Source: Heterodera schachtii (taxonomy: Eukaryota > Nematoda > Chromadorea > Rhabditida > Heteroderidae). From it: 64,000 nt of DNA. Each line of letters starts with the position of its first letter. The stretch's first letter is position 1. The stretch is taken from positions 340,026-404,025 of the forward strand of contig SIJG01000009.1 in NCBI GenBank assembly GCA_023374025.1. The letters are read 5' to 3'. The position numbers and the translations under genes were made by a program. Positions 44,810 through 55,721 of this stretch are shown here, piece after piece. The notes beneath the pieces were generated by a model, which was not told where the DNA came from, did no database searches, and saw nothing but the letters and a program-made list of their open reading frames with translations.

Positions 44810-46057
44810 GAAAAAATTTTGTGAATTTTTTTTAGAGATTTTTGTGATTTTTTGATAGAACTATAAAAAATTTGCGGAATTCAAAACAGGGGACCAAAAA
44901 ACACGGTATTCATTTCATTTTTCACATTTTGGCATCCTTGATTTTATTTAATCAAAATCATTAATTCCTGCCCAAAATTCCCGAGATCCCGGTCCCATCC
45001 CTGAACATACTTAATTGGTTATTAATTAATCACCACATTTCCCAATTACCCAGCATGCCAATGTCAATTTTGGAAAGTTCCGGGAAAAGCCATTTTTCAT
45101 AGTCCTCAATGTTTCCAGTTGGTCAAATCGAATGAAATCCATTTGACTTCCGGCTGCAAAAATTGTTTTGGCTGAATTTCTTCTTTCACTGCTTTTAATT
45201 TGTCAGCCGAACGCGAAATTAGCATTAAGTTAAAGCCTCTGAATTAAATCAAATTGAAAAAATATTTCGAACGAATTAACATTAAATTAATCCTCTGAAT
45301 TAAATGAAATAATTAATTATTTACTAATAAATATATTTTTGAATATTTAAATGGATTAACCATAATTTGTGCCATTAAAATTAAACAATGTTAAGTTTCA
45401 ATTAGATTTAGAATTTTCTTTTTAATTGTAAAATAAGAATTTGACTAATTGATAATTTAATTCAGAAGATATCGAGTAAACAATAAAAAACTTAAAAAAT
45501 ATAAATATAGTAAAATAAAACAATAAAATTAAAATTATTAATAGTAAATGTAAAAATAAATAATCATCAATTGAGTCCGACACTTTGAAAAAAAGCCTGG
45601 GCCTGAGTCACAGGACTTGCATTTTCCTGGACAAATTTCAGGTCCAGGAAAAATTCAGGTTTGTTAATGATCTTTTTGAAAAATTTTGTCCAGAAAAGAT
45701 TTTTTGTGCCTAAAATGACGCGGGCGGAGCTTGATTATTTTCACATTTGATTTTAGCCTATATTTCTGTACAAAAATCCATGAAAAATCCAAGCCTAGAT
45801 CCAAGTCTAGGTCCAAACTCGGATTATTATATTCAAAAATTTCACTTGTTGGCCAATTGTTTTGCATATTCTTTGCCAATTCCGTCGCTGGCGCCGGTGA
45901 CCACGGCCCATTTGGCACCGACCAATCGGCGCAAATCTTTTGGACGTGCAATAAAATAGGGGTAAAAACAACGCCAAATTGCGCGAAGAAATTTGAATAG
46001 CAAACAGAGCAGAAAAAGCAACCCAAAAATGCTTAGAATTGCGTAAATTATCTCCAT

Positions 46058-47430
46058 TTAGCTAAAATAATTTTCTTTTTTAATTTTTTTAATTACTTTG
46101 ACAAAAAATGAGCGAAAATTTATTTAAAATTAATTTAGTTTAATTAGTAATATTTAAATAATTGTTAGAAATTTTAGTGGGACGAATAAACAAAAAAAAA
46201 AGAAGAAAAATCAAGTTATTGAGTGTTTTGATTCAGTTGCGCTGATTTTGTCTTATTCACTGTCGCTGAGACAAATGAAATTATTCGTATTTATGTTAAA
46301 CCGGATGGTCAAAAAAAAATAGAAAATTTTAAAAAATTAATTATTTAGGAATGGTAAAATTCAATTTATGAAAATTTATATATTTTTTTCATTTTTCTAT
46401 GAGTTTATTTTATTATAATTGTGATTTTTAAATTTTTTTCTTTTATTTTTCAGAAATTCTTTTCATTATTTAATATATAAATATTTTAAATTAATTGATT
46501 TAAGAGTTTTTATTTTCTATTTGAAATTTTCCAACAGAAGAAATGAATAACAAAATTGAGGGGACAAATTGTTGTAAAAAAGGACATAAATAAATGATTT
46601 TATTTTCTCTGCCGGCGGCGACGAAGGCCATCAGCCCAAATTGATGACAATTTTTATACGAGTGGAGCACAAAGTACAAAATACAAATGAAAATAACAAA
46701 CTACATTTAAAATTACTTTGAAAATGGCATCATTCGAACAACAAAAGCATATTATATGGAGGCATAATTTTTTAAAAAGGTCGTTAATCTTTTGTTGGTT
46801 CAAATTTAAATCGTTCCGCCTCCAAATGGGTGCTTGGACATTTTTCAAAAAAGTTTTGGCCATAAAATTTTGAGATTTCGATTTATTTAAGTTAATTCTT
46901 GTAACTTTTTGTTAATTTTTTAAAAAACTTATTGTTCTGATGGAGAATAATATTATACCTATCGAATGGTACCAAAAATTAATTTGGTTGAATTTAAGCA
47001 CCAAAAATCCAAAATTTCGCAATTTTTTTCACATCTTTATTTTATTTTACATATTTTGAAAATTTAAGAAATTTCTTTGTGAAAAAGTTTAAATTTTTTT
47101 TTGAAAATGTACCCTTAAAAATTGTTTTTTTTAAAAAAGCGATATCAAAAATTAATTTTTAAAACTGTTAAAATGTAATTCTAAATATATTTGGTGTCAT
47201 TTTTATGGCATTTTGTGCCTATTTCACCTTATACGAAGAAATATTTCCAAAAAAAAAAACCATTAAAAAAATTTTTATTTACATATTTGGTACATTTTGC
47301 GTTTTTATAAATATTCGGGATTTTTTTTACATATTTATTCAGATATTTTGACCACTTTTTGCACATATTTTTTGCCAGCCCTACTGATCATTCAAAATTG
47401 AAAGCATTTCAAAATTGGCATTATTTATTT
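46058..47430. other. 5' flank of SDR copy A, duplicated with 51663-53000
   Basis: ACGACGAAGGCCATCAGC at 46619, TTTTTATACGAGTG.AGCACA at 46650 and the TCGAATGGTACCAAAAATTAA patch at 46965 have counterparts at 52037, 52068 and 52940. The tandem duplication therefore covers gene plus about 1 kb upstream. No other gene seen. Confidence 0.5.
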
Positions 47431-47438
47431 AATCTCGA

Positions 47439-47620
47439 CAGATCACTGTGTCTGCTGCTCGGCTTATGGCCCAGTCGCCAGTGATCCATCGGATGTTCAG
47501 CACGGAAATAGCAGCAGCTGTCACTCACTTTGGACGAATTGGGCGTCGACATGGAGCAGTTCATGGAATTTTTGGAGGCCATCCCGACCATCAATGTTCA
47601 GACTCCGACTTTTCCCAACC
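47439..47620 (+). pseudogene. orphan BTB-domain exon, frameshifted
   Basis: Plus strand, acceptor TCTCGACAG, donor CCAACC|GTAAAA. The first frame encodes ITVSAARLMAQSPVIHRMFS and Thr-Glu; the continuation, LTLDELGVDMEQFMEFLEAI then Pro-Thr-Ile, is in another frame. Together they match the beta-strand/helix core of BTB (POZ) domains, which mediate dimerisation and cullin-3 binding. The frame change near 47510-47535 and the lack of neighbours make it a relic. It is the only coding-like island between the two SDR copies. Confidence 0.55.
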
Positions 47621-48563
47621 GTAAAAGCAAATTATCATTATTAAAAATTTAATAATAATAATTTAGTAATTTAGGCAGTTTTTATAAAACTCTCTATTAG
47701 AAGGGCCATCTTCTATTAAAGTGGCTGGCTCGTTTGGACGCTAAATGTTTTTTTTAAAATGTCCAAAATATGACTTTGGACCAGGGCTGCACGAAAACTC
47801 TAAAAAAAATTTTCGTATACGAAAACGAAACGAAAAAGGGCATTCGATTCGAAAACGAAACACGAAACGAAAAATAAAATTTTGAAAACCGAAAACGAAA
47901 TGAAAAAATTTTTGCGGACGAAAACGAAACACGAAAACGAAAAAATAACCGTTTTCGTACGAAACGAAACGAAAAAACCGAAAATTTTTGAATTTATTTC
48001 AATCATCTAATGCCTACCTATTTTGGCGGTTTTTAGTGCCTATAAATATTAGCCCTAATTATGAAAAACAGAAAAGAATTTCTAATTAATAAATAAATTA
48101 CAAATTTTCAAAATATATTATATATTATCGATGATGGGTTCCATTTCGAAGAAGAAATAAAATACCGAATTATTCGGTTAAAATCGTTGTTGTTTTTAAA
48201 ATAAAATTTTGATGTGCGGAAGTGAAATATAATTTGAGAAATGATCGGCTTTTTTGGAGATTATTGAATGGACAAGTTGATCTGTGCTGATCATTTTTGA
48301 TGCTCGTTAATTTGACCAATTTTTTCTGATGAAAATTTTTGTGTTTCTTTCATTTTGACATAAATGCATCAATTAGGGCAGCTGCTCAAGAGTTCAGCAT
48401 ACCAGAAAATTGTTTAATTTTCTTTTCAATTTTTAAATTACTTTGTTATATATCAACAATATATTTTTTAATTAGCCTGATCAATGGACTTTCAATAAAG
48501 CAAAAAAAAAGTGATTTATTCAACACATTCAGACGGACTTGTAATTTTTCTCAGAAAATTTCT
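47621..48563. repeat. CGAAAACGAAACG element, otherwise no gene
   Basis: 47783 begins CAGGGCTGCACGAAAAC. 47800-47990 is dense in CGAAAACGAAACG, the reverse of 900-1560. A possible right end is TTAGCCCTA near 48050. The remainder is 3' flank of SDR copy B. Confidence 0.5.
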
Positions 48564-51500
48564 TCAATCTTTCTTTTCAATGCTTTTTATATGCAGCTTT
48601 GATGCAATTTCCAACATCCAATTTGGCAGCATCTTGGCCATTTCAGTCTGAAAATTTTAATAAATTGTTGAACGTAAATCGTCAGATTTGTGCTCTGATG
48701 ATGCTTTTCACCATAACCACCCACACCCATCGTTTCTCAAAATTACTGTCTTTTCCAAAGTGGGGCTAATACAATAAAATAACTAAGGCATCAAAAATAT
48801 GCACATAATTTTTCCAAATTGATGGCAAGTTTTTCCAAAATTCTTCACTTTCATTAAACGAAAATGACTAATGATGGTGTGAAAAATCATTTAGAAAAAA
48901 ATCCAAAATAAAGCTTAATTTAATAATTTTGAAGAAAGTGAAAAAAAATCTATTTCCATTTTGGGAATTAATTTTGACATAAATTTTCAATTTTTCAAAA
49001 AATTAGGTTTATTAATATTTCAAGAAAATACCAAAAATGAAGTTTTGGAAAATTTTTCGGTTTTTAGAGGTCAAATAGCGAAATATGCGTAAATAATGCA
49101 AATGGAAATACATCCAGTAAGCTTCAAAACAAGCTAAAAATTATCCGCTTCCAATATCCCAGGTACAATTGGATGCCCTAATAAAATCGACAAAATAAAA
49201 TTGCCTGAATTTGATGGGCAAAGCATCCGGTAGTTTCGTCGGCATGTCCTACTGTACGAAGTGCCGAATTGACAAACTTTTTGGGTGTCGGACTAAAAAA
49301 GCCCGGTTTTTCTAAGTGTGTGACTTCCTGTGACATTTTAGTGAGAACAATGCCCGGAAGAATCTGAAAATATCTGTTTTTCTATTATTAATTTTAAAGG
49401 CTTTTTAATAAGTTTTAATAAATTATTAATATTTAAAATTCAATTTTTCAAAATAATTTATAAACAATTGTTAATTTATTATTAATTTTACACAAATTCG
49501 ATTTTATTTATTATAAATTATATTAGAAATTGAACATTTCTTCAATTTTTATTTTTTTTTTTTTTAAAAAAATGGTAGGAACATTAAATATTTACACTCT
49601 GAATGACAATGCCAGTGTCAGCATAATCTTTGCGCAAGATTGACGAGAACCAAATGAGATATTTCTGAAAATTAATTAAATTTTTTTAAAATTTATTTTA
49701 AATTATTTTCGTACTTTAACTGAAGAATATAAAGCTGTATGAAAAAGTGGGAAAACAGCAGCCACCGAAGAAATATTGACAATAATGCCTTTATTTCGTA
49801 CAGTCATTTGTTTTAAAACAAATGCGGTTAAAATTGTGTGTGGCATTGTGTTCAAAATCTAAATTTAAAATTGTCGGTTTTTAATTTTTCAGTGTTTGTG
49901 TTGGATGATATGGCATTATGCAGGGCTCGTATCGTCGTCTACTCTTTCCAAGAACAGGTATACCGATTTACAAGGACATAACGGGCAAAGTTCACGAAAT
50001 CCAAGGACATCAAAAAATTGCTTAAAAAGGTATTTTGTAGTTTTCGCCTCTTTACCGTTTTTTCTAATATACTTTTTTTTGTTTCCGCTAATTATTTTCC
50101 TTGTTTCACCGCATGTGCACTTTTTTGTGATGGAAAATTTGAATGTTTTTTAATGCTCATTTTCAAGAACATCTTGAATTCAAGGATATTTTAAATTTTC
50201 AAGCGGGGGATGCCAAGCTCAAAGACATCATTGCCATTCAAGGACGAATACGAGCCCTGGCATTATGAAATATTATTAATATATTCTTGTAACATATTTT
50301 TTCAATTTTACAGCAAATAAAAAAACAATTTTCATTAAAAAAAATTATGGGATTTTGTTAAGCATTTAAATTTACCAAATCTTTCGCAATACTTCGATGT
50401 CCACCGGTGAGCTCGTGAAAACGCATTAACGGCGGAAAACTTCCGACATTATTAACTAAACATATCAACAATAACAATAAATTTTGCTGTGCATTTTTTT
50501 TTAATTTCCAAAAATTTTCCTCCAAATGATTTTGATCGTAAGAAGCCAAGAAATTTTTTTTTATTAATTTTTGTGTTTTTTTTGAGAATTAAAAAAAATT
50601 TGCGGCATCACAATTGGGGAGCCAAAAAGCACGGTATTATTTTCATTTTTCAAATTTGAGGCACCTTTTCTGATAAAGTAAAATTCTCCGATTTTGTTTT
50701 ATCCATCAAAAAAATCCGGATTTCTGCTAAAAAATTCCCGAGATCCGACCCCATGCTCAAACATTATTATTTTTTTTCTAATTCAATTATATTTTCCAAT
50801 TACCCAGCATGCCAATGTCAATTTTTGAAAGCTCTGGGAAAAGCCATTTTTCATAGTCCTCAATGTTCCCATTTGTCAAGTCGAATGAAATCCATTTGAC
50901 TTCCGGCTGCAAAAATTGTTTTGGCTGAATTTCTTCTTTCACTGCTTTTAATTTGTCAGCCGAGCGCGAAATTAGCATTAAGTTGAAGCCTCTGAATTTA
51001 AATGAAATTAATAAATTGTTTTTTTATAATTTTTTTATTAAATGGATTATCCGACATTTCCGGTATTACTTAATCAATGGTGAATTTTCTATTATTTAAA
51101 AAATATTTATTATTTTCATCAGAGTTCGGCATTTCGAAAAAACCCTGGGCTTGGATACCATGGACCTTCACTTTTTGGACCACAACCCATAAAAATCCAG
51201 ATCCTGGAAAGAATCGTCAAGGCCTGGATTCAGGACATATAAATTAATTAATGATAATAAAATAATAATATAATATAAGAAATGGTTTTAAATCTTTTAA
51301 TCATAATTTTGATGACGAATTAAAATATGGTCAGTTGAAATTACAATTTTCCAAAATTTTTTTTGTCTTAATCTTGACCTGCTTGGAGCTGGATTTTTTT
51401 CATATTTAGCCTGGACCTGTATTACTGGACAAAAAAATCAAAATTTTCACTTGTTGGCCAACTGTTTTGCATATTCTTTGCCAATTCCGTCGCTGGCGCC

Positions 51501-51662
51501 GGTGACCACGGCCCATTTGGCACCGACCAATCGGCGCAAATCTTTTGGACGTGCAATAAAATAGGGGTAAACACAACGCCAAATTGCGCCAAGAAATTTG
51601 AATAGCAAACAGAGCAGAAAAAGCAACCCAAAAATGCTTAGAATTGCGTAAATTATCTCCAT
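48564..51662 (-). CDS. short-chain dehydrogenase, let-767/HSD17B12 type, copy B (311 aa)
   Basis: Minus strand, seven exons: 51662-51451, 50991-50804, 50455-50376, 49858-49715, 49664-49596, 49363-49205, 48647-48564, all in frame. Residues 1-25 form a hydrophobic N-terminal anchor ([20 protein letters not shown]). Cofactor motif TGASDGIG at 54-61; NNVG at 135-138; Asn-Ile-Ser-Ser at 188-191; catalytic Tyr204-x3-Lys208 in Tyr-Ser-Ser-Val-Lys; [12 protein letters not shown] from 232. Length and order fit nematode LET-767 and human HSD17B12, ER membrane NADPH-dependent enzymes that reduce 3-ketoacyl-CoA or steroids; the exact substrate cannot be read from sequence. Intron 6 begins GC (CAG|GCAATT) and ends TTTTCAG; with it the protein reaches the family's normal C-terminus ([12 protein letters not shown]). 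Intron 3 contains element 49921-50259. It is the intact member of a tandem pair. Confidence 0.9.
49913..50267. mobile_element. 339-bp hAT-like element, CAGGGCTCGTATCG ends, perfect 8-bp TSD
   Basis: Element 49921-50259 starts CAGGGCTCGTATCGTC and ends GAATACGAGCCCTG. GCATTATG flanks it (49913-49920, 50260-50267). Internal CACGAAATCCAAGGACAT and CCGATTTACAA are shared with 11111-12053. Confidence 0.9.
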
Positions 51663-52129
51663 TTAGCTAAAATAATTTTATTTTCTAATTATTTTGACAA
51701 AAAATGAGCGAAAATTTATTTGAAATTAATTAAGTTTTATAATAATAATGCTTAAAATAAATTGCTCAAACGAAGTGAGCAATAAAATTTTAGTAGAACG
51801 AATACAAAAAATTATTATAAACCAATCGGAATGGGAAAATTCCTTAATTTTAGAAAAAATTTTAATTATCATTTTATTTCATTAAAATTAAAAATTTTCA
51901 ATTATTATTTTTAGCTTTTAGGAATTCTTTTCGTAAAATTAATAAAATAAATATTTTAAAAATAAAAGAATAACGAAATTGTGGGGACAAATTGTGAGAA
52001 AGAAACGTAAATAAATAATTTTGTTTTTCGCTGACGACGAAGGCCATCAGCTCAAATCAATGAGTATTTTTATACGAGTGTGAGCACAAATTACAAATTA
52101 CAAGGACGTAAATATATTTTCTTTTCTTA

Positions 52130-52760
52130 CTTATAACTAGGGTTATAAATTATATGGACTAAAAAATACCAAATATGGGCATAAAATATGGACTAAAAAA
52201 GGCAGAAATATATTTTAAACCCTAAAAGATTCCGAAAAATGTATTTATATTCAATATTTGCTAAAACAGAATTAAAATACGCTAAAAACTGCCAAAAAAT
52301 TGGATATACATTTAATAAATGCCAATTTTTATTAAATTCTAGCTTCACAATTGCACTTAAATACATCTCAAAATTTTTTGTAATAATGTCATTCTGCTTT
52401 CAGCGAAAATTTTCGGAGGCGGACAAAATACCTAAAAAAATTTGCGAAATTTCGAAAAATTCTCTTTTTATGGGTGTATTTTTTTAATTTCCAAAAAAGT
52501 CGATCTTTAGGGGGTTTTTCGCTTTTTTTCTTTTTCTTGTGAAAATTTGCCAAAAATGGCCGAAATATGGACAAAAGGCAAAAATGGTGAAATATGCATT
52601 TATTCCCGAAAACCCCCAAAATATGGATTTATATGGACTAAAAACATTCACCAAATCAAAAAAAAATTAACGTAGAAATGCTTTCTTTGAGCCCCTTTCT
52701 TCATAGCATATGCGCAGAAAATATATATTAATCCATATAATTTATAACACTTCTTATAAC
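52130..52760. mobile_element. hAT-like element, TAGGGTTATAAATTA ends, 8-bp TSD
   Basis: Element 52138-52752: starts TAGGGTTATAAATTATATGG, ends CCATATAATTTATAACACTT. CTTATAAC flanks it (52130-52137, 52753-52760). The interior repeats AATATGGACTAAAAA wording. A right end of the same family lies at about 40125-40150. Confidence 0.8.
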
Positions 52761-53077
52761 ATTGTCGATTTCAAATTTAATTTATTATGTCTCCGTCTCC
52801 AAATGGGTTAAAGGACATTTCTTCAAAAAAAATATGGCCAAAAGATTCTGAAATCTCGATTTTTTTTTTAATTTAATGATATAATTTTTTTTGATTTTTC
52901 AACATAATTCTGGTAGAGGAAAAGGAAAACTTTCGAATGATACCAAATTGTAAATTTGGTTGACTTTAAGTAAGTTCATATTTTATTTTTTCATTTTACT
53001 ACCACCATGGCGTATTTATCTTGTATTGCCCTTTTTTGTTTAAATTTTATTTTTTAATTAATTGTTTAACATCCAAA

Positions 53078-54183
53078 ATGATGGCTAGGGCTGGCAAAAA
53101 TATATACAAAAAGTAGTCAAAATATGAACATAAATTAAAAAAAAAATCCTGAAATATGTAAGAAAAATACTTAAATATATAAAAAAAAATTTAATGTTTA
53201 TTTTTTGGAAAAATTTCTTCATAAACGGTGAAATAGGCACAGAATACCATAAAAATGACCGAAAAAGGCATAAAATCACATTTTTATATATTTAAAAATT
53301 AATGTTAGGTATTTCCTTTTTAGGTGAATATTTTCAAAAAAAATTTAAATTTTTCACAAGAAATTTTTATAAAATCTCAAAAATTCTCAAAAAATTTTTA
53401 GGGGTACACTTTAAAAAAAAAATTATTTATCACAAGAATTTTATATAAATTCTCAAAATATGTAGAAAGAAAAGATGCACGAAAAAATTGCGAAATTTTG
53501 ATTTTTTGGGACATTAATTAAAAATTTTCTTAAAAAATCCTCAAAAAATGCAAAAATATAGGAAAAAGTGCTAAAGTCTAAAAAGCCCGATATATGGAAA
53601 TAAGTATAGAAACCCCGAAATATGCAAATAAAAGGCCCATCTTTTGTTCACAAACATAAAAAAGAAAGTGTTATTCCTACTATTTTTACCATGGAGAACA
53701 TACATTCACAAGGGGTGTCTCAGCCCAAGGGCCATACGACGGACGATTGGGACAGGGGGGGGGGGGTGTCTCGGGCCCGAGATTTTTGATTTTTCATACA
53801 AAGGTCAAATTTTACTTAGGCGCGACGATCTTTTGTTTATTTATTTTTTTTTTTGCTATTCAGACCACCTTTTTTTTGCGGCGCTTTTTTTCCAAAAAAC
53901 TTTTGGGGAAGGGGGCGGGCGGTCCGGCGGTGCCGATAGGCGCCGCCGGGAAAATTTTTTGAATTTTGTATTGATTTCGCTAAGGAAATTGTGCAAATTT
54001 TAAATGTTTCCCCCTTCTTTACGACCCCTCCACCCCCCTCCACGACGACCCCCTCCCTTTTACAGCCGCCCCCCTTACGACGAGGGGGGGGGGGGGGGTG
54101 TCGAGACACCCCTTGTGAATGTATGATGGAGAATCCAGGAAAAAAATATGTATTTACATAAAATTGGCAGCCCTAATGATGGC
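53078..54183. mobile_element. hAT-like element, TAGGGCTGGCAAAAA end, perfect 8-bp TSD
   Basis: Element 53086-54175: TAGGGCTGGCAAAAA at the left, ATTGGCAGCCCTA at the right. ATGATGGC flanks it (53078-53085, 54176-54183). The interior is ATGTAAAAATA-type AT-rich sequence. A second element (53699-54125) is nested inside. Fragments of the family occur at 11590-11800, 30600-30770, 42593 and 47340-47385. Confidence 0.87.
53691..54133. mobile_element. nested element, CATACATTCACAAGGGGTGT ends, perfect 8-bp TSD
   Basis: Element 53699-54125. TIRs of at least 20 bp (CATACATTCACAAGGGGTGT and its inverse). ATGGAGAA flanks it (53691-53698, 54126-54133). Contains G runs, a GC-palindrome repeat (53875-53965) and C-rich sequence. 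Removing it restores TACCATGGAGAATCCAGG, as in the uninterrupted relative at 30712. Confidence 0.88.
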
Positions 54184-54666
54184 CTATACTGTAACGTCCC
54201 TTCCAGCCATTCCACACAATCATATTCACTTAACACATGTTTTTCAAAAAAGCAACACTTTTCATTACCACAAATCAATCTGCCAATTCATTATAATGTG
54301 ATTCCTGCAAATCAATCGCTTCTCGGCTTAATCATTTCCAAAATCCGCCGTTTTTTTCTTTCTCCATTACCAATTTATTCTCTGATCACATTTCTAAGAT
54401 TTTCCCTTTTTTCATATGAATGAAATTCATGAAAAATTTACATTTTCTTATATGAAATTATAAAAAAGATCACAAAAAAAAATCAACGATCAAACATTCT
54501 GCATCGGTCACAGTAAAATTGCTTTTATGAAATTCGAATTGTGTGTTGTTAGGGCTGACCAAGCGCATTTGAAATGCTCGACTTTTCTGTATGCCTTTTG
54601 TCGGACAGTATAGATAAGCCTAAATTTTGAATAATTTTTAATAATTACGATAGTTTATGCGTAAAA
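54184..54666. other. 3' flank of the 54.7-kb gene, nothing recognised
   Basis: AT-rich; no exon-like island. Confidence 0.35.
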
Positions 54667-55296
54667 CTAATTCAAAAATCCTAGTAAAATTTGCGACAAA
54701 TGATTCATTTTGGCGGCATTCCGCCGATTGATTCTCTGCCAATTTGACTTACAGCACTTATAAGCATTGTTGCATTCGTAGTTGTCGGGACAGCGAAAGT
54801 TCACGCAACCTAAGCAAAGAGAGACTCTTATGATCATTGGCATTGTGCCAACAAAGGATGGGAGACCGGATTCCCCGATTTCATGAGTTTTTTTAGCCTA
54901 CAGGGTTTCGAGAAATTTTTCGAGCCTTCGGTCCCACCCAGGGTTGGGCGTAATTACGGGTTAAGGATTAGGAAATCACGGGGTTTTTTGCCCCCGCAAT
55001 TACGGGTTACGGATTACCGTAATTGAGAAAATCGCCGTAATTACGGATTACGTATTTCCGTAATTCAAAACCCAGTTATGCCCAACCCTGGTCCCACTCC
55101 GTCCCAAAATTCATCGAATACTTTGAAGTTCCAATGGTTTCGGCGATGATTCATTTTGGATATGGCCATCACGGGCGACGAGGCATTTGCCATTTCCTCC
55201 GGCGAAGAATGAAATGAAAATGAAAAGGCCAGCAAAAAGGGCGGGAGCAAATGCCAACGCATTGAGCCCAACGGCGGGAAAAAGTTGGGAAGGCAT
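54667..55296 (-). CDS. six-cysteine secreted peptide candidate (105 aa, 2 exons)
   Basis: Minus strand, exons 55296-55122 and 54809-54667. Donor CAAA|GTATTC, acceptor TTTGCTTAG; the join restores a Ser codon and keeps the frame. Residues 1-35 are a signal peptide (MPSQLFPAVGLNALAFAPAL, FAGLFIFISFFAGG). The mature part has six cysteines: one in Gly-Lys-Cys-Leu-Val, then SCVNFRCPDNYECNNAYKCC with spacing Cys-x4-Cys-x5-Cys-x5-Cys-Cys, followed by a basic tail (Trp-Gln-Arg-Ile-Asn-Arg-Arg-Asn). I do not know the family; size, signal peptide and paired cysteines are what one expects of a small secreted nematode protein such as an effector or antimicrobial peptide. The intron carries the element 54939-55090. 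An alternative is that exon 1 alone is translated to the stop 4 codons past the donor. Confidence 0.6.
54931..55098. mobile_element. 152-bp palindromic hAT-like element, 8-bp TSD
   Basis: Element 54939-55090: starts CAGGGTTGGGCGTAATTACG, ends GTTATGCCCAACCCTG. Flanks GTCCCACC and GTCCCACT agree at seven of eight. The inside is almost all TAATTACGG.TTACGGATTA phrases, so the whole element folds. Located in the intron of the 54.7-kb gene. Confidence 0.85.
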
Positions 55297-55721
55297 TTGA
55301 AAAAAATCAAATGGTTCTTTTTGATTTTCAGTTATTTGATTTAATTGACAGTTAATTAAAGGGGCAATTAATTGCTAATTAATGGAGAAGGAGGAGGAGG
55401 CAATAAAAAAATTGCGACAATGAAAAAGGGATAATTCAATGAGACAAAAATGCACCGTTTTGCCCTTATTTTTCTTCGTCCTTTGTTTGTTCATTTGTCC
55501 ATTCCATTAATTTGTTAATTTTCACCGTTTATTTGAACTCACTTTCGCATGAAAATGTGTGCACAATTGGTGTTCCATTTTCTCTTTCATTAAAGCCAAT
55601 TTTCCGATGCTTTTTCAGCAAAATTTTGACATTTTGTTGGATTCTTCAAAAAATAAAAACTGTCTGAGATAAAATGAAAAAAGAAATGGAAACGACCAAT
55701 TATTTGTGGAATGAAGTGAAT
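55297..55721. other. upstream flank of the 54.7-kb gene
   Basis: Presumably promoter side; nothing specific recognised apart from a GGAGAAGGAGGAGGAGG patch near 55384. Confidence 0.35.

Larger units (their letters stand above)
42392..46057 (-). pseudogene. short-chain dehydrogenase (let-767/HSD17B12-like), copy A, frameshifted
   Basis: Minus strand, seven exons: 46057-45846, 45238-45050, 44190-44111, 43561-43418, 43336-43268, 42986-42828, 42487-42392. It matches copy B exon for exon. Exon 2 is 189 bases instead of 188: near 45108-45125 an extra base turns the Thr-Asn-Gly-Asn-Ile-Glu-Asp codons of copy B into a frame with TGA. All other exons are open and the motifs are kept: [12 protein letters not shown], Asn-Val-Ser-Ser, Tyr-Ser-Ser-Val-Lys. 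The loss therefore looks recent, or is a base-call error. Exon 6 ends with GC donor CAG|GCAATT as in copy B. The last exon is four codons longer than in copy B. Introns contain elements at 43595-43963 and 44393-44801 that copy B lacks. Confidence 0.85.

Noticed and set aside
55065..55310. Alternative minus-strand frame over the six-cysteine gene's first exon
   Set aside because: Runs into the palindromic element; the other frame has a better signal peptide and splices in phase to the cysteine exon.
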